Positions 48,832-59,640 are shown, counted from the stretch's first letter. The stretch is DNA of 64,000 nt from Rhizophagus clarus (GCA_015698045.1 BLAL01000162.1:1736001-1800000); one strand, 5' to 3'. The notes: a model not told the origin generated them from the letters alone. A program made the numbers and translations.

Positions 48832-49205
48832 CAGCTTTCTAGCATTAGTAATAACAGAGTTATCTTACTGCAAATATTTAGTGATTATTGGTATCAGAAT
48901 ATGATCTAATGATTGGATTTTATATTTTTATTATCATTAGATTTATTTTGATGAGATAAATCAAATGACGTTAAGATTATCAAAATTGGATAATTAGTTG
49001 TAAAGTTATGGTTTACTAAATTTTTAAATATAATTTAACCAAAATTTAAGTTAATTCTAACTAATTATTTTCATAATATGAAATTAAATACAGAATTTGA
49101 AATTAAATACAGAATTCAGATTTTTTCTAATAAATTACTTAATAATTATAGAATTATAGAATTACATAATTCCGTAATATGAAAATAATTTTGAATATAA
49201 GTATA
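48832..49205. repeat. Direct repeat, copy 2 (AT-converted)
   Basis: Matches 47563-47935 over its length. Many differences are C to T or G to A relative to copy 1, for example AATTTAACCAAAATTTAAG versus AATTCGGCCAAAATTTAAG. The two copies lie about 1.27 kb apart with a MITE between them. Confidence 0.8.
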
Positions 49206-49573
49206 TACATAATAGGATGAAAAATAAATTTCTTTTATTTTAAATATTTAATTACATGTAATTTTTTATAAAAAATTGAAATGCTTAGTAAAAAAAAGAT
49301 TGGTCTGATAATAAAAGTTTGATTATAATCCATAATTTTTATTTTTTATCTAGTTTGTCTATATTAACATTGCAAAAATTACATATATAAGTTTAATTTT
49401 AATAGTATAATAAGAATATTTGATATAAAATTACATATTGTAATTAAATAATAAATAAGTATTTTCTCAAATTTAAAATCTTTTATTTACAAAGTCTAAA
49501 ACTTATCATATTATAATCAGATGCGTAGTTATAAGACATTCTATAATAAAAATAGAGAGTAAAAAAATTGATA
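49206..49573. other. AT-rich spacer
   Basis: No feature seen. Confidence 0.4.
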
Positions 49574-50226
49574 CAGTCAACTCCCTTTATAGTCACCTCC
49601 GTTATAGTCACATTACCCTATATAGTCACCTTAGTTGAGTGTCCCAAATTTTCATATATAAAATCTATCGTTTATAGTCACAAACTACCTATAGTCACTA
49701 TTACATCTTTTTTTAAAAATTTTATATATATGTGATTATAAAAAGATATTTATTAAAATATAATTATTCTATGATCTAATAATCAGATTTCAATGATTTT
49801 TAGCTCATTAGGTTCATCTCATTGAAAGGAATCAAATGGTAGTAATTTTATAACGATTGGATTAATATTGACCGAGAAATTCAATTTTAAAGACCAAATC
49901 GGCATTTTATACATGTAAAATTCGCATAACATTAAATATTTTGACTGTATTTTTAATTATTATGGGTTCTAGTAATCAGATTTTAATGATCTTAGGCTTG
50001 TTAGAATCGTCTCATCAAGAGGAATCTAATGGCTATAAATCTATAATAATTGGAATAAAATTGACAAAATTACTATAATGTGAATATTTAATCAAAATTA
50101 TTACAATTTATAATTCTAGCCAAAATTACTGATTTGATTATAAGATTTTATTGCTTATAGTCACATCTCATCATAGTCACCAAATATAAACTGTCCCAAA
50201 TGTGTGACTATAGAGAGAGTTGACTG
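49574..50226. mobile_element. pogo-like MITE with TA target duplication
   Basis: Starts CAGTCAACTCCCTTTATAGTC and ends with the inverse ACTATAGAGAGAGTTGACTG in shorter form, flanked by TA (49572-49573 and 50227-50228). TATAGTCAC words are repeated in both ends. The middle holds diverged copies of the TCATCAAGAGGAATCTAATGG motif. No transposase; mobilisation by a pogo transposase is an inference from ends and duplication. Confidence 0.85.
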
Positions 50227-50228
50227 TA

Positions 50229-50531
50229 TATGTTACAGGTGCAAAGGTGTAAATAAAATCCATCCAACATTGAAAAATTATTTTTAATTTGTATAGTAGT
50301 AATATTAGATATATTATAGATAAGCCACAATATTTGTGTAACATATATATTTTTGCTTTTTTTTTATAATAAGTATAATAGTGCTTAATTTTAAAAGAAT
50401 TAATAAAGTTATATTTAACAATTAAAAGCATTTTATATAATAGCCTATTAATAGAAGAAGTTTAAAATATGTATATTACTATTTACTATTTCATATTAAT
50501 TTTTATTTATTCTTTATTATTAATTCCAATC
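50229..50531. other. AT-rich spacer
   Basis: No gene supported. Confidence 0.4.
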
Positions 50532-51610
50532 TTAACTTTTCATTATCTTTATAATAATCATCTCCACTATCACTTGATTCACTACATCCAATTTACTTTC
50601 ACTATCATCATCAGATTCGCTTTTACTGTAATCTTTATTTTCTTCTTCAATCCCCTTTCCTGGATTATTAATACTCTTTACTTTATTAAAATCAAAAATT
50701 AAATTGTCTTCTATTCCATCAGTAGCATTTGAGATACCACAATATTTAAATGAATGCCTAATTATATCAGGATCCATTGCATCTCAACTTTCTTTTACCC
50801 AACTTGCAATAAGATAGAGAGTAAGAAGGCCTTTTAATTTTTCCAGATGGAGTATAATCCTTAATGGCTTCACTCATCCAATCATTCATTATAGAGATGT
50901 CGTACCTGTTTTATTTAAATGTAACATTTTTTTTAATGTGTCTAAAAATTTACATTTAAATGTTTTTAAATTAATAATAAATATAGTTACCTTAGCTTTA
51001 AAAGATTTGTTTAATGACACATCAAGAGGTTGCAAACGAAAGGTTAGTCCTCCTGGAATTACAATCATATTTGTTTTCTTTTCACGAAATCTCTGTTTTA
51101 CAACATCAGTTCTATGTGCACAGCAAAGGAATCCAATATCAAAAAAGATTTTGGGTTGTTACCTCGTCTTGTACATTGTTTCCAACGTTTTCTATCCACC
51201 AAACCATCTCTTTTTCATTCATCCATCCTTATTAGCACGAATAATCACTCCATCAGGAAACTCCTTGTGAAAATTTACAAGTTTAAAAATAATTACTGGT
51301 GGTAATTTGTTTCCATCCGCTGTACAACTTAAAACAACAGTAAAGTTGGCATGTTCATGACCAGTTGATAAAGTGGAAATAGTCTTTGTTGTATACTTGT
51401 ATTAATAGTCAAGTTAAATGCCATTGGAATCTCGTCCTATTAGCAATTAAAGGCAATGGGTACTGATGTTCTCTTTCTACAATAAAGAACATAAGATAAA
51501 ATTGTTCAATATAATCGTCTGGGAGCCTTTGAGCAATTGTTGTTGTTTTTCTATTAACTAAATTGTGATAAGACATGAAGCCATCAACCCATTTTTGACA
51601 AATCTATTAT
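50532..51610 (-). pseudogene. pogo-type (DDE_1, CENP-B-like) transposase remnant
   Basis: Minus-strand pieces in changing frames follow pogo order: end of the CENP-B-type helix-turn-helix (KWVDGFMSYHNLVNRKT), linker TIAQRLPDDYIEQ, first catalytic Asp in NRDEIPMAFNL, a middle part with SGWKQ and GWMNEKEMVWWIENV, second Asp in ILDSFAVH, third Asp in LTFRLQPLDVSLNKSFKAK, and a C-terminus with MDPDIIRHSFKYCGISN. Many frameshifts; TGA at 50784-50786 in a probable Trp position. The upstream end fuses directly with the coding sequence of the gene copy at 51600-53770. Confidence 0.75.
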
Positions 51611-51865
51611 TCTTGAAGTACCGTATCGCATGATTGCTTTTTCTATGGTTGTCAGCTTTTTTCTTTTTTGAAATTTTGGACACATTCGTTATGAAAATAT
51701 CCTCAGCAGATTTGCCTGAAGGTAGCCTCCATTTCTGCATGTTGTTAGGGAAGAAATCAAGAACACTGTCCAGATCAGAAATGTCATCGTTGTCATCATC
51801 ATCATCTTTACTTTCATCTGATGTGTGAGATCTAGTAGAGTTGACTTCACTCAATCACCTTTCTG

Positions 51866-52833
51866 TAGGGATTTTAAATGGTCTAACTAGTTCGGTTTCA
51901 GTTTGAAAACCGAGTCAAAATAGTTAAAATGTGAACTTGATATTAAGGTCAAATAATAATATTTTAAAGAATAATTTATTATTAAATTTTAACATAAATA
52001 TTATTATTTCAATAAATATGTGAGTAATAAACGATCATCTATTAATTAATTAAATCATTATCCTTCATTCAATTAACCCTGCTGCAAACCAAGTTTTGAG
52101 ACAGAGATGCTCGAACTTTATCTGTATTTAGTTGATTTCTTGATGGATTAATTGCTACACTAAAAATTTGTTCACTTGGAACACTTGTTCCAATATTCGA
52201 GAATATCAACATTTTCAATAGTCAAATTGAGATATACCTCAAGAGGGTTATCATCTGTAAAAACACCATAAGCTTGAGACGATGGCAAAAATAGTCACGT
52301 AATGACTCAGATTTAGATGGCTATATTAACTTGTATTCATTAGTTGTCTCTGGATAAATAATAATTATTATAAGTTGTACGAAGTGTTTCACATGCATTG
52401 TTTTTGTCTATATCTGATTCCATTAGTTTATTACTTGGATCAAGTATTACAACTTCATGAAAAGTTCATCCCAATATTTATCCAGTTTTAGACACATTTC
52501 CTGTTTGAGAAGCTAGTTTGTGGATCATTGTTGACATTGGGAATTACTAGAAAATGAATTCAAAGTAATTTCTGAAAAACCTGACGAAAATAAGCAGTTT
52601 TCTTCATGCTGTGACATTTTAAATTTGAATATAAATTAATGAAGAATTACATTGTGAATGTTATATGAAAAATCAAATAAAGTACCTTAACAAATTTATT
52701 TAAATCTGACTAAAGAATTGGTTAATTAAACTCGGTTTTAAAACTAGTTTAAAGAACAGTTCAAACTAGTAACTTACTAGTTTTAGGCTAACTATAATAG
52801 TTTAAGCTCAAACTCGATCAGATAACATCCCTA
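51866..52833 (-). mobile_element. Short hAT element inserted in left gene copy
   Basis: Starts TAGGGATTTTAAATGG and ends AACATCCCTA. Flanking octamers are CCTTTCTG and CCTTTTGG, a possible worn 8 bp duplication. The corresponding site in the right copy (58727-58745) has no insertion. The subterminal parts contain ACTAGTTCGGTTTCAGTTTG and its inverse. Confidence 0.75.
52040..52610 (-). pseudogene. hAT transposase C-terminal remnant in short hAT element
   Basis: Minus-strand fragments include SNIGTSVPSEQIFSVAI and NRNQLN-like NPSRNQLNTDKVRASL, the hATC dimerisation motif, and further upstream PETTNEYKLI and LKLMVFLQM. Stops and shifts are frequent. The N-terminal half of the transposase is missing. 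Confidence 0.65.
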
Positions 52834-53774
52834 CCTTTTGGTTTTTTTTTTGTGGACTATATACGATGAAAATCTCTCCTTCAGCTTTTCCTCATGAAAA
52901 CGCACTCACTTTTTCGTTTTTGTTTTTCGTCTTCCTGAAGGATTAACATGAGAGACAATTAGCTCTATTGATATTCAACTATTAGCAAGAGAAACTCGCA
53001 TACACACTTCGTAATCAGAATCAGTTTCTTCTTTTGACGAACATGATGGCTCAGCATAATTTTGGGTCCTCCATCCTATGTCATAAAAAACAATATGGTC
53101 ATGATTAATATGCCTTCCATAGCTATAAATAAATTTGACCATAACCGCAAATTTACCAACCTCAAGTTCATTATTTTTTAATTCGTCGATGCGTGCTTGA
53201 TTCGTGCAGTAGCCCTAATAAAATTGTTAGTTGGGCTATTGTGAAATTTATTCACAAGCTTCCAAGCTTACCTCCAAAGCTTTTACTGTGCAGGCAGATG
53301 TGACATTAGTGGAAAAAGTTATATCAAATCCACGTTGCTCCTCTCGAAGTTTATCTATAAATTCTTACACTGCAGTCGTAGAGAACAATTTCTCGAAATC
53401 AGTTAGAATCTTTCCATGTCTGATTCGTCCAGATCCTGTGAATGTTCCGTAAAATTGAGGTTAAATTATAGCTGTAGTATTGTTAATTTCAAGGTTATGG
53501 TTATGATAACTATGCCCCCTTTGGCTACTTCCTCCTCTGTGGTAGTATTGTTGTGGGATATATTAACTTCCTACTAATTGTCTTTCTCTAGTTAATCCTT
53601 GATTTGGCTGATTTGTTATTTACATTTACATGATTGTCATTTTTCTCGGTAGCTCCGTAGCGATGCGTATATATCACTCTTAAGATCATTGATGGAATCT
53701 GCATATAATCGACATTTTAATTTAGTGTATTCCAAAATAGAAATAGTTGACCAATGTCCGTATTTCTTTTAGTG

Positions 53775-53960
53775 AGATATTTTGATTTTCTCGTCAATTT
53801 TTAAAAAATAAGGTTCTATGTCTAAACTAGGCTGCAAAACTTTCCAGAATATGCACTAACTATTGTGTAGCAACTTTAGCCTTGACATTATAATCAATAT
53901 AATTTAACTCAATTCTTATTCTTTTTTTAGGATGTATAAGACTGTCGTAATAAACGTATC
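53775..53960. other. Small inverted segment inside left gene copy
   Basis: This stretch (AAAAAATAAGGTTCTATGTC through AGGATGTATAAGACTGTCG) matches 57770-57935 in the same orientation, whereas everything around it in the left arm matches the right arm in reverse orientation. In the right arm it runs without interruption into the coding exon, so the left arm carries the derived inversion. Confidence 0.8.
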
Positions 53961-54350
53961 GTATCACTGGGTCCACCCTTCGACTCAAGCAAAAATTTAG
54001 TCAAGGTATACTGGAAAGCAGCATGCAGGGATCAGGACCTGATAGTACTTCCCTGGAGACTGTTTCCAGACATCTGACACAGGACATAATGGCCATATGC
54101 CAGTAGGTATACGTGACGCATCTTGGACACCAGCATGCAGGGATCAGGACTTCAAAAGTGCTTCCCTAGAGGCTAGCACCAAACATCTAACGCAGGACGT
54201 AATGGCCACACGCCAGTAGAGATACGCTTGACATATGATGTGTAACTTCTCTCCGTTGACGTTGTGTTAATTCATTTTCAACAGACATTCCATAATTTAT
54301 GTAACTCGTCTCCCAAAACACCCCTACTGCTTAATTCATGCACAGAAAAT
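53960..54350. repeat. Left arm of outer inverted repeat, with internal 112 bp duplication
   Basis: The segment around CATAATTTATGTAACTCGTC (54291-54310) and the CATGCAGGGATCAGGA stretch match 57540-57760 in inverse orientation. In this arm the CATGCAGGGATCAGGA unit occurs twice (about 54021 and 54133) as a tandem duplication of about 112 bp; the right arm has one copy. Confidence 0.85.
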
Positions 54351-54859
54351 GGAAAAATATATTTCGAAAATCTGAATTATTCAGTGAACATTTTTTTTTT
54401 TTTTTCATATGGGCTGATTTCGATTGTCACGTAGGAATATATTTTTTTCAGTTCATGGGTTAAATTAATATGATAATTGCAATACAATGAAAAACCGATA
54501 ACAAGGGCTGATCCTATATCAATCATAAAACCTAACATTTTTCGCGTTCATTTGCAGATTGGTTGCAGATTGGTTGCAGATTGGTTTTGAGGAATCGGAA
54601 AAGAATCGACAAATATAATAAATAATTATTCTCTAACAAATTATAGTGAAAAATAATATAACACGTTATAAAACGTTTAAATAGATAAGAACGCTGTATG
54701 GTTTGTAGATTACAAAAAAAGTTACAGCTAAACCTTCAAAATGCCAACTCTTAGTTATTTCGTAAGCATTATTTGTTAATTCTTATTTTTAATCTGGAGC
54801 TTAGCGAAGGACTATATAACACTACGCAAAATAAAATGCAATGTCCGTCTGTCCGCCCG
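54351..54859. other. Spacer with short tandem repeat
   Basis: Three exact copies of the 11 bp unit TTGCAGATTGG lie at 54552-54584. GCGAAGGACTATATA at 54804-54818 also occurs at 16309. No gene. Confidence 0.6.
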
Positions 54860-55795
54860 CTCATAAATTGAGTATAATGCGTGTGTTACGTTATCGTTTA
54901 TTGGTCCGTGGTTTCATCCTGAAATTGTGGATGCATTTCAATGATAGAGTCGTCTTCGGGTAAGGGTTGAATAATTTATCAATAATTGTATCGCCGTAGA
55001 CTAACGCCATAGCAACTTTATTTCTTCGTACATTGAATTCTCTAATTGCTGTTGGATCGTTTGCTGATTGTCGACGCACAACAAGTAGTACGTCTAAAGT
55101 TGCGGAAGTCGAGTTATGAATTCATGTACATCTCGTGGGAAACTTGATAACGTTTCCACGGTATCCGAGTTGTCCGTTACGCTACCATTTGATTGTATTT
55201 TATACTGACATTGTTAATGTAATTTCCGCTACTTTGTAAACCTTAATTGCATTCTTTCATTGAGTAAATGCATTATTATTGTATACTGATATTACCGTGA
55301 AAACCTGTGCGATTAACATTTCTTCTATTTCCGTAATTCTTCAGGTGGTACGTCTCCCGGATCCATATTGTTATGCTTGGAAACAATGTGGTATTACCTT
55401 CGTTATAGCATCGACGACACAATTTATTTATATTGTCATGCAAAGTTTATACGGAATAGTTGAAGAATTTCGTGTTCCTCCTCGCTGATATCGGTTGCTG
55501 AGAATGTCCCGGTTGAATCATTTGTATCCGTTTGATCCTGTTCTGGTGTTTGTTGACTTCATTCTACACGTTTGCGCTTACGTTCACGCGCAAGACGCCC
55601 CTCCCGTTCCTCAACTGACTCTCTTGTTCTTTTTACGGACTTTTGCTCGCGATCTTTTGTACGTCGAGTTTCACGAGCTTGTTTGCTTTCTTGTCTTCTC
55701 TTTCGACGTTTCGCTCCCTCTCCCGTTTTAAACGTTCTTCGCGTTGTTTGGGTGTCTCTTTTCTTTTGCTGTTAAGGGTCTCAGGTTTCATTGTC
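54860..55795 (-). pseudogene. Helitron replicase/helicase N-terminal fragment
   Basis: Minus-strand start near 55791 (MKPETLNSKRKETPKQREE) leads into a highly basic, Arg/Glu/Lys-rich helix, then SEEEHEILQLFR, worn zinc-motif sequence, NNMDPGDVPPEEL near 55365, SDTVETLSSFPRDVHEFITRL near 55150 and RRQSANDPTAIREFNVRR near 55040. I recognise this order as the N-terminal part of Rhizophagus Helitron proteins. Frames change several times and the Rep catalytic part and helicase are absent. Its richer GC content than the flanks fits a former coding region. Confidence 0.7.
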
Positions 55796-56149
55796 CATTT
55801 TTAACGCGACTTTGTAGACCATAATACTCTGAACTCATTATTTATTAATGAAATTTTTTCTTATATTAACTGTATTAATCTATATACTTGCTCCTGAATA
55901 TTATACCCTATTTAGGTCAAGCGAAGAACAATCAATTTAATAACCATTACAATCGCTACATTTATTTGATGCAATTTAAGATTCGTGTACTTTATTATTT
56001 CATCTGCTTTGCAGCTTTGCATCACTTTTTATTTTTACTACGTATAAAAATTAATGACGCAAATTTGCCTCCTAAAAAATTAATTTGGCGCAAAATATAC
56101 AATATTATTTAGCTTTTACTTGTGTCACAATAAATGCATCTATTTCATT
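55796..56149. other. Spacer between Helitron and Harbinger remnants
   Basis: No gene supported. A plus-strand frame at about 56037-56109 (LRIKINDANLPPKKLIWRK) is short and unassigned. Confidence 0.4.
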
Positions 56150-56790
56150 TATTTTTCTCACATCTAACACAAGAATGCAATACCAGCCAAGACCTAAAAC
56201 TGATGGATTTTGGACAAATGTCTTTTTAATGGATGGAAGATTATAATTCTTTTCAAAAATATTTTCGTACTACTCAAAATACTTTAACACCATTGTAACT
56301 TGATTGAAAATGCATCCAGTTTTTATCTCAGATGCCCCTAATGCAATGTCTGTATGGAAACAAATTGCTATTGCATTATGGTGACTAGCAAATGGGGCAG
56401 GAATACGAGTATTAGAATAAACACTTAAAGTAAGCCAGTAATTTATTGATCGATTCTTAATAAATTAAATGGTCATGAAGTTCACAACTGGCAGAAGTAG
56501 TACAAGGGTTTGAATCTGCGGGGCTAGAAAATCACAAATTGCCTAATGTGATTGGTACAATGGATTACACATACCTATCCATGCACCTTCTAAGAATAGT
56601 GCACGTTATATATATATATCTGTATGGGCGATTCATAATAGGGAAATAGATGAAGATATAGATATTGATGAACATGAAGTAAATGATGGAAGAGAAGAAA
56701 CAGAAGATATTCAGAAAAGAGAATACTTAGATAACCTTCTAATAACGCAATACAATATATTGGTTCTTATGTATTTTTACATGAAATAAT
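56150..56790 (+). pseudogene. Harbinger (HARBI1-type) transposase remnant, internally deleted
   Basis: Plus-strand pieces: FQKYFRTTQNTLTPL, then a region corresponding to VWKQIAIALW, then NVIGTMDYTY followed, after a one-base frame change, by IPIHAPSKNSARYI (first catalytic Asp in TMD). The frame next reads REIDEDIDIDEHEVNDGREE and ends IQKREYLDNLLI, the C-terminal tail. The segment with the second and third catalytic residues is missing. It pairs with the minus-strand DNA-binding protein remnant at 56862-57370, as in autonomous Harbinger elements. Confidence 0.75.
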
Positions 56791-56861
56791 AGAAAAAATA
56801 TTATTGTATAACTGATAAAAGAAATTGATAGCTTCATTAATTTACATACTAGATTAATTAC

Positions 56862-57370
56862 TTAATTATTATTAAAATTCATTAAAAATTGCCTTAAGAT
56901 ATCCATTTGTTCTTCATGTTGTTTTTGCTGTACTTCAGAAGAATGAATGTATTGATCTTTCATAATTTCTGTGATAGGTTTGTTTTCCTTTATTTTTGAA
57001 GGATTGAATCCCATTTCTGTTGTATTGATGCCTTTGAACGTTCCTTTAAACTGAGCTTGCCATGTCAGAAGCTCGGATATTATAAACAATTTTATCCCAG
57101 ATGCGCCCCTTTTCTCTTGAATTTTTACTTGTTGTAATGCTTGTTGACGTTTTCTACTTCTGCAATAAGCATCCGAACATTTATCGATTAACCGATTTAC
57201 TAGTATATACATCAGTAGGTGCACCCGTAGTTGTACTCAAAGTAAAAGCAGAAGTTGAACCTTGCGTAATAGGAAGGAATACTGGAAATCGGGGCAGGGC
57301 TAAGTTCAGGATTGAAAAGGGATGGATTTTCTTGATAATAATGAATAATAGGAGGTTGTGAAAAAGCCAT
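56862..57370 (-). pseudogene. Harbinger-associated Myb/SANT-like protein remnant
   Basis: Begins MAFSQPPIIHYYQENPSLF at 57370, passes through frameshifts near 57290 and 57200, and continues KRQQALQQVKIQEKRGASG, AQFKGTFKGINTTEMGFNP and QQKQHEEQMDILRQFLMNF. Harbinger elements carry a second gene for a Myb-like DNA-binding partner of the transposase; size and position next to the transposase remnant fit, but the three-helix Trp pattern is too worn for certainty. Confidence 0.5.
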
Positions 57371-57534
57371 ATAAAAAATTATTTCAATTGATTATCACTA
57401 GCCAATCACGTTGAGGGAGGTATTTAAGAACGGTCTTTAGTCAGATCAACCATACTGCATTAGTAAAAAAAAATTTTAAGCCACTGAACAATTCAAATTT
57501 TCGAAGTAAGTATATCTTTCCGTTTTATGTACAT

Positions 57535-57765
57535 GAATTAAGCAGCTGGGGTGTTTTGGGAGACAAGTTACATAAATTATGGAATGTATGTTGAAAATGA
57601 ATCAACAACGTCAACGGAGAGAAGTTACACATCATATGTCAAGCGCGTTAGATTTTTGGTGCTAGGGGAAGCACTTCTGAGGTCTTGATCCCTGCACGCT
57701 GGTGTCCAAGATGCGTTATGTGTACCTACTGGCATATGGCCATTATGTGATACGATACATTTAAT
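57535..57765. repeat. Right arm of outer inverted repeat
   Basis: GGGGTGTTTTGGGAGACAAG, CATAAATTATGGAATGTATG and the GATCCCTGCACGCTGGTGTC stretch are inverse to 54290-54350 and about 54000-54230. It leads directly into the right gene copy. Confidence 0.85.
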
Positions 57766-57909
57766 TTCTTGTCAATTTTTAAAAAATAAGGTTCTATGTC
57801 TAAACTTGGCTGCAAAACTTTTCAGAATATGCACTAACTATTGTGTAGCAACTTTAGCCTTGATATTATAATCAATACAATTTAACTCAATGTTTATTTT
57901 TTTTTTTAG

Positions 57910-59212
57910 GATGTATAAGACTGTCGTAACAAAATATCTCACTGAAACGAAATACGGACATTGGTCAATTATTTCTATATTGGAATACACCAAATCAAAA
58001 TGTCGATTATATGTAGATTCCATCAACGATCTTAAGAGTGATATATACGCTTCGCTACGGAGCTACCGAGCAAAGGACAATCATGTAAATGTAAACAACA
58101 AATTAGATAAAATTCTAACTGATTTCGAGAAATTGTTCTCTACGACCGCAGTGGAAGAATTTATGAATGAACTTCGATAGGAGCAGGAGCAACGTGGATT
58201 CGATACAGCTTTTGATATCAACGTTACATCTGCCTGCACAGTAAAAGCTTTGGAGGTAAGCTTGGAAGCTTGTGAACAAATTTCACAATAGCCAACTAAC
58301 AATTTTATTAGGGCTACTGCACGAATCAAGCACGCATCGGCGAATTAAAAAATAATGAACATGAGGTTGGTAAATTTGCGGTTATGTCAAATTTATTTAT
58401 AGCCATGGAAGGGCATATTAATCATGATCATATTGTTTTTTATGACATAGGATGGAGGTCCCACTTCCAGATTTTTATTCAGAAAGCGAGCCAAAATAAA
58501 TTATGCTGAGCCATCATGTTCGTCAAAAGAAGAAACCGATTCTGATTACGAAGTGTGTATGCAAGTTTCTTTTAATAGTTGAATATCAATAGAGCTAATT
58601 ATCTCATGTTAATCCTTCAGAAAGACGAAGAACAAAAAACGAAAAAAGCGAGTGCGTTTTCATGAGGAAAAGCCGAAGGAGAGATTATCATCGGAAATAA
58701 GAGTCAGTATATAGTCCACAAAAAAAAACCTTTTACAGAAAGGTAACTGAGTTAATTTCTTTTAGGTGAATACTTTACCTAGCGGAACAATAATTGCGAA
58801 GCCAACTCCATTAGATCTCACGCCATCAGACGAAAGTGAAGATAATGAACCGTCGGTGAATGAATATGATGATGATGACGATAATGATGATATTCCTGAT
58901 CCGGACAGTGTTCTTGATTCCTTCCCTAATAACTCGCAGAAATGGAGGCTACCTTCAGGCAAATCTGCTGAGGATATCTTCACAGCGAATGTGTCCAAAA
59001 ATTCAAAAACATGTAAAAAGAAGAAAAAGCTGACAGCCATAGAAAAAGCAGCCATGCGATACGGTGCCTCAAGAATAATAGACTTGTCTGCGCATATGAG
59101 GGCTTGGTTTTCTCCCTCCGATAGGGCTTTTATGGCCGAAAATCATAAGGAGTTGCTTAAAATTCCAGAGCTGCCCGACGAGGTCAATACGTTTATTTCC
59201 GAGGTTGAAAAG
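57910..59212 (+). pseudogene. Right (plus) copy of WRLPSGKS-family gene, one stop, truncated
   Basis: Five exons read well: 57910-58255, 58312-58365, 58451-58564, 58625-58702 and 58766-59212, all with GT..AG borders. The protein begins within an exon at MYKTVVTKYLTETKYGHWS, has an alpha-helical region (LKSDIYASLRSYR), an acidic Ser-rich segment, a basic nuclear-signal-like block (TKNKKRKKRVRFHEEKP), an Asp-rich stretch and then WRLPSGKSAEDIF and MRYGASRIIDLSAHMRAWFS. One TAG at 58178-58180 breaks exon 1. After the donor at 59213 no continuing exon is found, so the C-terminal part known to me from longer family members is missing. Multi-copy in Rhizophagus; function unknown. Confidence 0.75.
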
Positions 59213-59640
59213 GTGAGTATCTTGACTGGATCTTTGTTTGTTATTTACCTTTTATTTTATACGCATTTATTTTTGCAGTTAGTGCACAAAATAGGTTTAT
59301 TGAGCATGTAATGTCTTTGGACTATAATAATTCACAAAATAAATGTTTTATAACTGGTAATTAGGAAAGCTCGTAATAGCTTTTCTCTCAAGAATCTGCA
59401 GTTGTCGCAAAGACAAGTTACTTTTTTATTTTTACCAGAAAGGAAATAAATAGTGCATTTGAAAGTTACAGTTTTTCTGCTATAAAATATTATGTGATAT
59501 TATTATAAAGTTATACTAAATATGTAACATTTTATCTGATAAAAAGTGCCAATTAAATGAGTTTATTAAATGATCTACAAAATTTCCCCCATTTTTAAAT
59601 AATAAATTTCACTGATTTACAGCTGGATCTCAAATTAATA
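59213..59640. other. Spacer between two gene fragments
   Basis: No gene seen. It starts with the orphan donor GTGAGTATC of the preceding pseudogene. Confidence 0.45.

Larger units (their letters stand above)
51605..53770 (-). pseudogene. Left (minus) copy of WRLPSGKS-family gene, disrupted
   Basis: Decayed copy of the gene at 57910-59212, in inverted orientation. Recognisable exon pieces: DSVLDFFPNN and WRLPSGKSAEDIFITNVSK (51854-51640), a basic exon near 52900, YAEPSCSSKEETDSDYEVCM near 53000-53075, the exon ending VTSACTVKALE at 53275, and GHWSTISILEY-like sequence near 53740. Damage: a 968 bp hAT insertion, a TAA near 53364, frameshifts, and fusion to a pogo transposase after RIIDLS. It retains about 200 bp missing from the right copy, encoding a Gln/His/Gly-rich part (YIPQQYYHRGGSSQRGHSYH). 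Function of the family is unknown to me. Confidence 0.75.

Noticed and set aside
47563-49205. LTR retrotransposon bounded by the two direct repeats
   Set aside because: There is no TG..CA structure, primer-binding site or gag-pol sequence between the copies, and the interval holds only a MITE and AT-rich DNA.
51558-51854. Minus open frame read as a single small protein
   Set aside because: Its N-terminal part is an exon of the WRLPSGKS-family pseudogene and its C-terminal part is out-of-frame pogo transposase; it is not one gene.
55495-55775. Plus-strand open frames with GC-rich codons
   Set aside because: The minus strand here reads as the basic N-terminus of a Helitron protein; the plus frames are its shadows.
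58081-58329. Minus open frame opposite the right gene copy
   Set aside because: The plus strand has exons with consistent GT..AG borders and a homologous second copy; the minus frame has neither.
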